Shown in pieces: positions 1 through 9,449 of a stretch of 64,000 nucleotides of DNA (positions within the stretch are counted from its first letter, which is position 1; each line of letters starts with the position of its first letter). The stretch covers positions 262,480,077 through 262,544,076 of the forward strand of contig CP136061.1 in NCBI GenBank assembly GCA_032622095.1. The letters run 5' to 3'. Source of the stretch: Siphonodentalium dalli (lineage: Eukaryota; Mollusca; Scaphopoda; Gadilida; Siphonodentaliidae). The notes beneath the pieces were generated by a model that had not been told where the DNA came from, made no database searches, and saw only the letters and a program-made list of their open reading frames with translations. The translations under genes were made by a program, and so were the position numbers.

Positions 1-82
1 TGGCAAAACAGTATAGCCTCCATTTAAAGGGGGTATAATTATACCAGGTAGTTAGTAATTTTACAATTTGGGTCCATTTGTT

Positions 83-482
83 TTAACCCTTTACCCAACA
101 GAACGGCCCTGTGCCAATGCATTCTCTTATATATGCGAGTCGACCATAGGTCGCCTCGCATATATAAGAGAATGCATTGGCTTAACACATTAAAAATTAT
201 AAAATTGTTAAAGAATGTAAGAAAAAATGGTAAAAAGTGTTAAAAAAAGATTTTTTTTAGGCCAATGCATTCTCTTATATATGCGAGGCGACATATTGTC
301 GACTCGCATATATAAGAGAATGCATTGGCACAGGGCATAACTGTAACTATCACAATGTGGTCAAGGAGCCGGTTCCAATGATATCCATATTTGTATGGTT
401 CTATTGAGACAGACCGAAGATATTTTAGGCTGTTGAAGCTTTATTTGGCCGGTTTTGGCCGGTTTGTTGGGTAAAGGGTTAA
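83..482. mobile_element. TTAA-flanked MITE (piggyBac-like), copy 1
   Basis: The element begins TTAACCCTTTACCCAACA and ends with the inverse, so it has terminal inverted repeats starting CCC and a TTAA at each edge. TTAA duplication plus CC(C/T) termini is the known signature of the piggyBac superfamily; there is no coding capacity. Two internal hairpins (114-180 and 261-329) each carry inverted GCCAATGCATTCTCTTATAT arms around a short GC-rich loop. Further copies lie at 22653-23051 and 63468-63846, and in the opposite orientation at 1391-1936. Confidence 0.75.
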
Positions 483-892
483 CCATGCACCCACCCCCTC
501 ATTCGTGCTCGGAAACAAATGTATGATCCCACCCCCCCCCCCCCCCCCATGGTTTTACTAACATTTTTATGTTTAGTTACTATTTTGTTTGTTTGCCTTC
601 CGGATCTGAATGGTGTCTTTTTATGAAAAAGCTGCCGGAACCCCCTGACTCAAATTTATTGCAATGCTGCACCAGACGATATTGAGAAGGTCATTGCAGA
701 CACTTGATTTATCACTTTCATGAGTTATGCCGATTGACAATAACTCTCCGTTTCTATAATTTAATATTTCTCAGCAACATCAGAAATCTGTCATCTAAAT
801 ATGTTTTCTCACAAAAACTCAAGAAAGAAATTTGCAAAAATCATTTCACTTTTGAAGGCATCAATCATCAAGCAGAGAAAAACGTGCAGAAT
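483..892. other. Spacer without recognised gene
   Basis: It holds a poly-C tract near 531-548 and AT-rich sequence. The short open frame at 704-907 has no recognisable domain and I do not call it a gene. Confidence 0.6.
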
Positions 893-1044
893 CAAGCCTT
901 GAAATAGTGTGTCTGTCATTTGCAGAATGAGGTCCCCCAGAGGGTGAATTTGGTGATGCTAGCCCGCATAGTGGGCTAGCATCACTAAATCCACCCTCTG
1001 GGAACCTCATTCTGCAAATGACAGACACACTATTTCAAGGCTTG
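893..1044. repeat. Near-perfect palindrome, foldback family F
   Basis: Two arms of about 70 bases run CAAGCCTTGAAATAGTGTGT... through GCAGAATGAGGTCC to the centre and back as the inverse complement. The same arm sequence forms the ends of the larger F elements at 1145-2132 and 21977-22436, so this looks like a minimal or collapsed member of that family. Confidence 0.85.
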
Positions 1045-1144
1045 TGCAGAATATTGATGAGCCCGATGTTATGTTGCTTTGAGTTGCATTCAGTGAGTAA
1101 GGTCCAATAACTCTACACTCATATCAATTATACTATCACTCCGT

Positions 1145-2132
1145 GCCTTGAAATAGTGTGTCTGTCATTTGCAGAATGAGGTCACCAGAGGGTGATTTTA
1201 AAGATGCTAGCCTGCTCAACAGGCTAGCATCACTAAATTCACCCTCTGCGGACCTCATTCTGCTTAGGTCTCATCTTCTGGGAAGTATCTATAGTCTCAA
1301 ATTAACATTGTTTTTAGTTACTTTTTCCCTTCTGTTCAGTTTCTATATCCCCCAATTTGCAGAAGAAAAAACGCATAATCGAGGTGACTATTAACCCTTT
1401 ACCCAACAAAACGGCCAAAACCGGCCAAATAAAGCTTCAACAACCTAAAATATCTTCGGTCTGTCTCAATAGAACCATACAAATATGGATATTATTGGAA
1501 CCGGCTCCTTGACCACATTGTGATAGTTACAGTTATGCCCTGTGCCAATGCATATATAAGAGAATGCATTGGCCTAAAAAAAATCTTTTTTTAACACTTT
1601 TTACCATTTTTTCTTACATTCTTTAACAATTTTATAATTTTTAATGTGTTAAGCCAATGCATATATAAGAGAATGCATTGGCCTAACAATTTTTTACAAT
1701 TTTAATAATTTTTTCTTGTATTCTTTAACAATTTTATAATTTCACCCATACAGAGCCCCAGACAAACATGAGCAGACGACACTCTTCTATATGCTTCTAT
1801 ATATGTGTGGGGCTCCCTGCAGGGTAATGGATGTTTTTTATTGTTAGGCCAATGCATTCTCTTATATATGCGAGGCGACCTATGGTCGACTCGCATATAT
1901 AAGAGAATGCATTGGCACAGGGCCGTTCGGGGTTAAATAGGTGAACATCAACAACTTCAACTAGGGAACTTCAATCTGATCCTAGTAAGTCTCCCACAGC
2001 AGATGAGGCCTAAGCAGAATGAGGTCCCTAAAGGGTTAATTTGGTGATGCTAACTCGCTGTGCAGGATAACATCACTAACTTCACCCTCTGGGGACCTCA
2101 TTCTGCAAATGTCAGGCACACTATTTCCAGGC
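1145..2132. mobile_element. Bipartite foldback element F2, interrupted by a MITE
   Basis: The ends are inverted (GCCTTGAAATAGTGTGTCTG... and ...CACACTATTTCCAGGC). Each end is itself a hairpin built from GCAGAATGAGGTC and CACCCTCTGGGGACC arms. The spacer between the hairpins matches that of the copy at 21977-22436, except that 1391-1936 is a TTAA-flanked MITE inserted here. Confidence 0.75.
1391..1936. mobile_element. TTAA-flanked MITE, inverted and longer copy, nested in F2
   Basis: It starts TTAACCCTTTACCC and ends GTTCGGGGTTAA. Its left part is the inverse complement of the right part of copy 1. Compared with copy 1 it also carries a module with GAGCCCCAGACAAAC and GTGTGGGGCTC arms (about 1741-1842), which recurs near 21165-21245 and 38255-38335. 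The minus-strand open frame at 1702-1896 lies wholly in this repeat and is not a gene. Confidence 0.75.
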
Positions 2133-2582
2133 ATATTTGAAAACATAAGTCACAACTGAATGGGTTAAATGAGACAGACTGATAAGGAATTGAACTTTGA
2201 ACTTTGAGCTGCTATTTGATTTACAACCCTTTGATTCCTGCATCAGTTGATAGAATAAAATATCGCCAACCACATGTCCCCGATAATAGATTGGTTAATT
2301 TTCTTAAGAAGTTGGCTTTTTTGAAGAAACAAAATTGAATTTAGGTAAAAAGCATTCAAAAAATATTATTTCTCAATTCTCTACATTTGAAACTGGGAGG
2401 AGTTGATTACACACTGAAGGTACCCAGAATGTGTGACGGACACACAAACGGACGGACAGATGGAGGTCATTTCTGTATATTTAAAAAATGCAATGTGTTC
2501 CTTGACGGGTTGTTTCATGACGGGAGCTCCGCTGGTGCAGCATTAAAGATCCTGTCCCATAGGATGCCAAGCATATATAAGA
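2133..2582. other. Spacer with a fragment of a hairpin repeat
   Basis: Around 2515-2580 there is a decayed piece (GACGGGAGCTCCGCTGGTGC) related to the edges of other TTAA-type repeats, similar to 49180-49230. No gene is visible. Confidence 0.45.
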
Positions 2583-3219
2583 CAAGAAAACCATAGTCAG
2601 AAATGGTAACGCCACCATGATCATATTATTAGCCATAAATATAAATTATAATATAAAATATATTGGTTACATGAATGCACCGCCTCAGAATTCCGTTAAA
2701 ACAACTAATCCTTCAAATTATTACAAAAATCTACGGCTTATTACTGCTGGTTTTTTATTCACCAAACCAGAAAGCTTCTAAGTGCGTACAAAAAATTGGG
2801 TTCCTGCCATAAAATCTTCAAGTGTGCATGGCCCAGCCATTGTTCATACCTAAACATCGAACGCAATTAACGCGGTCATTATAGTTACATACTGCAACTT
2901 TAAGACATCCAGCGAATACACACCCCACGAAAACCCGAAATGTGTTGTCCTGCGAGTTATCCCATCGCTATAGCTCAATTTGACATGGCCATATTAGCCT
3001 TTCTACAATATCCTAAAACAATAAAGCTTCTCAAATCATCGCCATAGTCAATAGAACTTTCACGAACTTGGACATTCCAACTACAGCTTTTACCGGACTC
3101 GGGTCGCAGTATAACTTTAACACGTCCCAAAATAACCGGAAAAAACAATTATCTATTTATAAAGTCCCCACAGGTCCACAGATTTCTAATTTTTGCCCAA
3201 CAGTATACACCGGTGGCAT
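2583..3219. repeat. Dispersed repeat X, copy 1
   Basis: About 640 bases match, as the inverse complement, the segment 59104-59755. Shared landmarks are CAAGAAAACCATAGTCAG at one edge, AAGCTTCTCAAATCATCG in the middle and GTATACACCGGTGGC at the other edge. The end piece alone also occurs near 53945-54010 and 21440-21480. No open frame is conserved between copies, so I treat it as a non-coding mobile repeat. Confidence 0.75.
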
Positions 3220-3239
3220 TAATAATGCACTGGCTTACA

Positions 3240-3378
3240 AGATCAAGGTAAATGTTGTTAGGCCAATGTATTCTCTTATATATGAAAGTCTCCCTGTGGG
3301 AGACTCGCATATATCAGAGAATGCATTAACACAGGGTTTTCGAAAAAATTCAGGAAGCTCCAGTCATAGAAGGGTTAA
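3240..3378. repeat. Hairpin repeat with decayed TTAA-type end
   Basis: Inverted GGCCAATGTATTCTCTTATA arms flank a GTCTCCCTGTGGGAGAC loop. This is followed by TTCAGGAAGCTCCAGTCATA and AGGGTTAA. The right edge is the inverse of the sequence starting at 7555, so both are ends of one TTAACCCTTTCATGA-type family. Confidence 0.55.
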
Positions 3379-3715
3379 AAATTCTAAATTATACTCTCAG
3401 ATACAATTCTTTGAGGCAGTGCACCAGGTCATAAACCCCGAGCAAAGTTCATTTTAACAATAGATCAGACCTCTATAAATATTCATCGTCCAAAGCCCAA
3501 GACGACCACTATCTCATAAGAAACTGCTTCTTGAAAATTGGGTTCCAATTCACGAATACAAGTTATCGCCCACTCAAGATGAAACAGAATAGTCATATCA
3601 TTTACAAATGAAGAGAGATAACTCTATTTCACAACTAGAAATAAGCTCGAATGTTGTCTGATACTGGAAATCTTAGGATGAGGTATCCCATGATTGGGAT
3701 GGTACATTTAATAAT
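3379..3715. other. Spacer, nothing recognised
   Basis: AT-rich sequence with no open frame, repeat or RNA gene that I can support. Confidence 0.5.
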
Positions 3716-4217
3716 CATCCTTTTCTATACTAAATGGTTTATCGCATTCAGTTTTTAAAGGTATACATTGGAATATTCTATTATTCATTTGGAGGGATGT
3801 TCAGGATAAATTAGCAGATGACAGATGAAAAGATAATACAAGCAAGAAGGATTCATATTCATTGGTTGGAAATGTTCAGATAATAAGTTCAACACATATT
3901 TTGTTGAACTCGTTATCTCAACATTTCCTAAGGGAACTACAGTAATGCCCTAATTAATCGACTCCTTAAACACAGCAGAATTATGGGTAACTTTTCAGGA
4001 TTTAGTCGGAAATATGGCTTGTTGCCATTCATCGGAAAGCTCTCACTGGCTTGTTGCCATTCACCGGAAAGCTCTCACTGTGAGCTTTCCTATGAATGGC
4101 AACAAGCCATATTTCCGACTAAATCCTGAAAAGTTACCCATAATTCTGCTGTGTTTAAGGAGTCGATTAATTAGAGCATTACTGTACTCATCAATGACTA
4201 TTTAGTATAGAAAGGGT
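3716..4217. mobile_element. Repeat with CCTTTTCTATACTAAAT termini, disrupted
   Basis: The left edge reads CCTTTTCTATACTAAAT and the right edge ATTTAGTATAGAAAGGG, so the outer ends are inverted. The interior matches, as inverse complement, the units at 56793-57185 (GATGAGTAGTTATCCC, AAATGTTCAGATAATAAGTT, TGAATATGAATCCTTCTT). A palindromic MITE at 3938-4186 splits it at a TA. Confidence 0.6.
3938..4186. mobile_element. Palindromic MITE with TA target site (Tc1/mariner-type), copy 1
   Basis: Near-perfect arms of about 105 bases start TACAGTAATGC and end GCATTACTGTA, with TA at both borders. TA duplication with termini beginning CAGT is typical of Tc1/mariner derivatives. A second copy lies at 42767-42993. 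This copy has an internal duplication of TTGTTGCCATTCA(T/C)CGGAAAG around 4020-4080. Confidence 0.75.
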
Positions 4218-4648
4218 GAAGATAAACTGGATTCTTACTGGTGGGGGGGGGGATAACTTGATACTGATATGCTATTTATAGCAGGGGCGTATATGGGGGG
4301 AGGGGCTCACCAAATTGATCAAAATGGATCTCACACATGGGTTTAAATTGCCTTTCCACATATAAAGTACATGTATGTTAGGGCCCTGCGAATCGGGGAT
4401 TTCCTTTCGAATCGAATCTCGAATCGAATCACGAGAATGATTCGCGAATCGAATCGAGTCTCGAATCGAATCTACACCTTTCGCAGACATCGAAATTTAA
4501 CATGATTGTACCGGAGAAAAGTTGAACAAACACCATTAGATTCGTGTAAATCATAAACAACTCGAAGTGTGTATTATTTTCATTTCTTATTAAGAATATA
4601 ATGTACTATTTTAGTCATTTACATGGCTCCGGTTCAAACATCCGCGTT

Positions 4649-6364
4649 TATGGCAAGCCGTTTTCACATTTTCGATTGATTTGGACTTAAGTCCAATTAT
4701 TTGGACTTAAGTCCAAATAATTGGACTTAAGTCCAAATAATTGGACTTAAGTCCAAATAGCGAATTGGACTTAAGTCCAAATACCACATAACTGTGAATT
4801 CGGCGAGGAATTGCACTTAAGTCCAAATGAATTACACTTAAGTCCAAATACCAATATTTTCATCTATTTGGACTTAAGTCCAATTCCTCGCCGAATTCAC
4901 AATTATGTGGTATTTGGACTTGAGTACAATTCATTTGGACTTAAGTCCAATTCATCTGTAAAAGAAACACCCCCATCAGATATTAAGCAGGTCTGGTTTT
5001 GCTCATAGGGCGGAGTTGTGGGGAAATGGCCGTTTACATGTGGGTCTAATTCTTGTTGATCTTGTTAATTGTTACCTTTTTCAACATATATAATGAATCA
5101 GCTCGATGTGGACGAGATCCTATCAACAATAGCCCGTGTTGTAAGAAGTTCAGAACGATTTTTAACATATGATGATGTCTGTCTGTCAAAACATTACATC
5201 GACTGAGTTGACATCGCTTGAGGTGGCCTCACTGACCAGGCTTCACTGATCAGTCAAAGCATTCTTTGATGTCTGCATTTTATTAGTATGGTGGGTAAAT
5301 GTCCGGTGGGTAATTGCCCGGGTGGGGAAATGTCCGTATACCGATAATAATGTTACCAGAGTCCGACCAGGTAGATAAAATACCACCCCTTGCTCTTTAT
5401 AATTTTAACCTGATAAAAAAGTTACAACTTATGTACAGGGTCCACACTCGATCAAGGCTGCATGCACTAATGGAATTATGGCTGCTAATTTGTTTATATA
5501 TTTGACCAAATTTATAGAAATAGTGGGCTAAAGCGTATGTTAACACTGAGTCTGAGCAATATATAATGTAAATTATTTTTGCAATTTCCTTCTGACCAAG
5601 CTAATTGATGCAAAGAAGTCTCTGTAGAATAGATTGACAAAGTTAACCGAGGCTGTGCTTCACGCAGTCATTACAATAGCAATAGAAGGGGAGTCACTCT
5701 ATTCTATTGTTTTGGCATAATTCGACTTTCGAGTACACCCTTATTACATTGAGTTTGAAAACCGAGCAAATTATACAAATAAGACACTTAGTAAATGCAA
5801 TAAACGAAACTGCGTGTAGCCTACACTACATGCTGTCATATAACAATTGAATCAAGTCGTGAATTAATTTTACTTCATTCAGGCATGCATTTAGCATTTA
5901 TTAAGATGCCAATTCGGATTCGAAACATTTTCAATCTCGGCATGCCGAAAACAAGCCACGTGGCAAAGGGGACGTACGGAGTTAGTCTTGATTGACAACC
6001 GTCTTGTGTATGCTTGAGTCAGGAATGCCCTGGTTAGTACGGAGTTTGACTGTCAATCAAAACTTGCAGGAATATACCATTACAAAGAAGGGGACTATCG
6101 TTTCAAACCAGATGAATTGGACTTAAGTCCAAATGAATTGGACTTAAGTCCAAATCAATTCACTAATTGGACTTAAGTCCAAATAATTGGACTTAAGTCC
6201 AAATCAATTCGCTAATTGGACTTAAGTCCAATTCATTATGACTTAAGTCCAATTATTTGGACTTAAGTCCAATTATTTGGACTTAAGTCCAATTCATTGG
6301 ACTTAAGTCCAAATCATTGGACATAAGTCCAAATCAATCAAAAATGTGAAAACGGCTTGCCATA
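4649..6364. mobile_element. Element with ends made of TTGGACTTAAGTCCAA palindrome arrays
   Basis: The terminal inverted repeat starts TATGGCAAGCCGTTTTCACA and continues into arrays of a 16-bp perfect palindrome, TTGGACTTAAGTCCAA: about ten sites in 4680-4950 and about twelve in 6115-6335, spaced by short AAT or CAATTCGC linkers. CGCGTT stands on both sides (4643-4648 and 6365-6370), a candidate 6-bp target duplication. The 1.15-kb middle (4955-6110) has no recognisable gene, so the unit appears non-autonomous. The repeated palindromes may be binding sites for a dimeric protein such as a transposase; that is inference. Confidence 0.7.
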
Positions 6365-6418
6365 CGCGTTAACCATCGCGCAAAATAGTCATACTTTTCG
6401 ATCAAAAAATCAACAACG

Positions 6419-6777
6419 TTACGATACAGACTCAAAAGGTCTCACATCAACGACAACAAATGTTAGAAGGGCTGCATCAAACTGTTTTTTTGTGTCTGGC
6501 ATAATTATGCGTTTGGGGACGAAATGTTGGCCCATCGTGGACTGTTTCTTGGGTGCAGAATCATGATCACCTACTTTTCTGGAAGTTCAACTTTAGGCTT
6601 TTTTGAATTTTCCGTCTGTGTCGTTCTCTCGAACAGAGCGGGGTGCTTCTGCTGGATATGCAGCCTAAGGTGTGTTGTTGTACCCGTGGGTTGAACAGAC
6701 AAAAGAGTGGTGCAGTGCTTACACGCATATTTGTTCTCGCCTTTTAATAAATTGAACAGGCAACGAAACTCAGCCAT
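6419..6777 (-). pseudogene. hAT transposase N-terminus with BED zinc finger, frameshifted
   Basis: On the minus strand an ATG in a good context (AAAATGG) opens a 68-residue frame with C19-x2-C22 and H40-x4-H45, the BED-type zinc finger that binds transposon ends in hAT transposases and in domesticated ZBED proteins. The frame stops at LPEK. A one-base shift restores a second stretch of about 48 residues (KKQSTMGQHFVPKR, PDTKKQFDAALLTFVVVD, RPFESVS) of the kind that follows the BED domain in hAT proteins, then stops at 6419-6421. The catalytic core and the C-terminal dimerisation region are absent. Just beyond the break lies the palindrome-array element, so the gene was truncated, possibly by that insertion. 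Family assignment is fairly firm; the frameshift could instead be a short intron, but no good splice pair is visible. Confidence 0.65.
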
Positions 6778-7216
6778 TTTGGTTTTGTATTATTTTGTAA
6801 ACACGCACCTCAGGAATTCCCAATTACGTCACTTCAATAGTCATTACGACATTACCTACTTTGGTTCTATTTATAGATTATTGGTCGACGCGGCGATCCG
6901 TTTGATATCGATGTCTCGAACCGCACGATTATTTCTTTGTTTATAGGGCATAACAATTGGGTTGTTTTCATCGGGTTATGACAGTTGAATGAGTTGATTG
7001 CCTATATATGATGTCTGATCATGAATGATTCGAAAATACTCGAATCGGATAGTCGAATCGAATCGAATCAGGACGACCGGTTCGCGACCGGTTCCAACTC
7101 CCCTCCCCCTGTCATCAAATCCATTTTTTGCACACATTACACCATATTTTTTCCAACTCATGATTTCGCAGACTTGAATATCCTTACTGCCAGGGACGTA
7201 TGGGGGGGTGTCCAAT

Positions 7217-7471
7217 CCCATAACTTTGACCAATATTCTCAACAGGTGGGAATTTCATGGCTGCCAATACATAACTTTGACCAATATTCCCAACGGGTGG
7301 GAATTTCATGGCTGCCAATACATAACTTTGACCAATATTCTCAACAGGTGGGAATTTCATGGCTGCCAATACATAACTTTGACCAATATTCTCAACGGGT
7401 GGGAATTTCATGGCTGCCAATACATAACTTTGACCAATATTCTCAACAGGTGGGAATTTCATGGCTGCCAT
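7217..7471. repeat. 51-bp minisatellite, five copies
   Basis: CATAACTTTGACCAATATTC starts at 7219, 7270, 7321, 7372 and 7423, an exact 51-base period. Because 51 is a multiple of three, long frames appear on both strands (to 168 and 149 residues). These are by-products and not genes. Confidence 0.9.
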
Positions 7472-7554
7472 GGGGCGAGAGCAATCACTCCCGTCTCCCA
7501 GGAAGGACTGGTTGGCATAGTCAATAATGAAACATATTACATTTGATAGTAATA

Positions 7555-7882
7555 TTAACCCTTTCATGATGGGAGCTTCCTGAATTTTTGTGAAAACCCT
7601 TTGCCAATGCATGCTCTTATATTTGCGAGTCAACCGTAGGTCGCCTCACATATATAAGAGAATGTATTGGCCTAACAAATTTTATTTTATTTTTTATAAT
7701 TGTTAAAAAATGTAAGAATAATGAAAACAAAATAAATAAAAAATTGTAAGAAATAATGATAAAAAATTTATAAAAATTGTTAAAGAATGTAAGAAAAAAT
7801 TATAAAAAATTTGATAAGGAATATAAGAAAAAATTATAAAAAATGAAAATTATTAAAGAATGTAAGACAAAATGATAAAAAT
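7555..7882. repeat. Decayed TTAA-type hairpin MITE with AT-rich tail
   Basis: It begins TTAACCCTTTCATGATGGGA, followed by a hairpin with CCAATGCATGCTCTTATA arms. Then come about 200 bases of reiterated TTAAAGAATGTAAGAAAAAA sequence like the linker inside the MITE at 83-482. It runs directly into the satellite-bearing element at 7883. Confidence 0.55.
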
Positions 7883-8757
7883 AATGAAAGTGTCAATGAC
7901 ACTGTAGCTCAACTTAGGTAGGGGAATAATTTAATGGTTGACAGTAAATGGAGGAATAGGAAAGGTGCTAATTGAAATGTCTAACATGTGTTAAAGGATT
8001 TAGTCATGCAAAGAGTAAAATCCAAGATGGCTGCTGGTGGCCATGTTTTTTGGCCAATTGACCCCAAAAGGACTCGTTCCGATCTACATGTCATTGTTAA
8101 CATCCATGACAAATTTCATGAAGTTCCGACCAAAGCTCCCATCTACATGTCAATACTAACATCTATGACATATTTCATGATGATCAGACGAAAAGTACGA
8201 CCTGTAGCCTGCGCCAATGGATTGAATTTTGAAATCCAAGATGGCTGCCAGCCGCCATGTTTTTTGGCCGAACGACCCCAAAATGACTCGTTCCCATCTA
8301 CATGTCATTGTTAACATCCATGACAAATTTCATGAAGTTCTGACCAAAGCTACGACCTGTAGCCCGCGCCAAAGGATTTAGTCATGCAAAGAGTAAAATC
8401 CAAGATGGCTGCTGGCGGCCATGTTTTTCGGCCGAACGACCCCAAAATGACTCGTTCCCATCTACATGTCAATATTAACATCCATGACAAATTTCATGAT
8501 GATCAGACGAACAGTACGACCTGTAGCCCGCGCCAATGGATAGAATTTTGAAATACAAGATGGCCGCCAGTGGCTATGTTTTTTGGCCGAATGACCCCAA
8601 AATGACTCGTTCCCATCTACGTGTCAATGTCAACATTCTTGACAAATTTCATAAAGATCAGACCAAAGGTACGACCTGTAGCCCGCGCCAAAGGATTTAT
8701 TCATGCAAAGAGTAAAATCCAAGATGGCTGCTGGCGGCCATGTTTTTTGGCCAAACT
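7883..8757 (+). mobile_element. Satellite-bearing element T, copy 1, 3'-truncated
   Basis: It has the same 5' end as the complete copies (AATGAAAGTGTCAATGACAC then TAGCTCAACTT), followed by about five monomers of the ~160-bp repeat. Monomer landmarks are CCAAGATGGC, ATGACTCGTTCCCATCTACA and CGACCTGTAGCC. It breaks off inside a monomer at TTTTTTGGCCAAACTC, without the 3' hairpin seen at 28070. The frames inside it are repeat by-products. Confidence 0.7.
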
Positions 8758-8779
8758 CTATGAGAGTGTATATCAATTA

Positions 8780-8900
8780 GGCCTAAGCACACCGCTACCA
8801 GTAATTTATTTACGCTTAAGCATAATTCATTTACGCTTTTAAATATGGGAGGCCCTTTTCACAATTATTATTTATTTGCGCTTAAGCAAAGTATATGGCA
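8780..8900. repeat. CTTAAG palindrome array, family 2, left side
   Basis: Copies of TTTACGCTTAAGC and TTTGCGCTTAAGC flank TATGGGAGGCCCTTTTCACA at 8844. The inverse, ending GGCCTCCCATA, is at 14640-14659 beside further arrays. Confidence 0.6.
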
Positions 8901-9449
8901 TACATGTGAACATTTAAATATCGAATAAAACTCTACATGACACATACTATGTTGATTCCTATGCTTGACCTACATGTACTATAAATTTTTTAACTATAGT
9001 TGATGTTTTGCTCACAGTTTCCCCTGTGCTATGATTTGGGTCTGCACTGTTATTAACTTTCAATGAAATTTTTCCTGTGTACTATTATTTGGGCGTGCAC
9101 TTTTATTTGGAGCCTGAGAGTACCGGTAGGAACACTATAAACAGACATGGTGTGTGTGTCTGTATATATACATGTATATAGGTTATGACCACATATGTTA
9201 GGGGTACAGCTACTGTTTCCAGAAACCAGGCATGGTAGGTTGGGTGCACTGGCTACCTCTAGACAATGGGATGCAGTGGTCACAATACAAGTATGGTATA
9301 ATGGCGGTATTATGGGTAAAATTCTTAGTGACATCAATCTCATACCAAGTTTATAGCCAAATAATAAATAACATACTTAAGCATGAAGTAAGGCCTAAAC
9401 AAAAAAGACATTTGTTTCCGCTAACCCGACCGACCCTATTTTAAACCCC

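Larger units (their letters stand above)
4379..7081 (-). mobile_element. hAT-type transposon relic, approximate limits
   Basis: The limits are guesses set by dense GAATCGAATC repeats at both sides (4388-4480 and 7030-7075) and by AGGGCCCTGCGAATC at the left edge. Inside, on the minus strand, is a BED zinc-finger transposase start (6419-6777). The body between 4649 and 6364 is a later insertion. No 8-bp target duplication could be confirmed. Confidence 0.4.

Noticed and set aside
3068-3457. 129-residue open frame
   Set aside because: It overlaps dispersed repeat X and a hairpin repeat, and is not conserved in the second copy of X.
4680-6335. Palindromic repeats as a CRISPR array
   Set aside because: The 16-base palindromes have short, similar linkers and form the inverted ends of one element.
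7021-7633. Overlapping frames of 168, 149 and 112 residues
   Set aside because: They come from a 51-base minisatellite whose period is a multiple of three.
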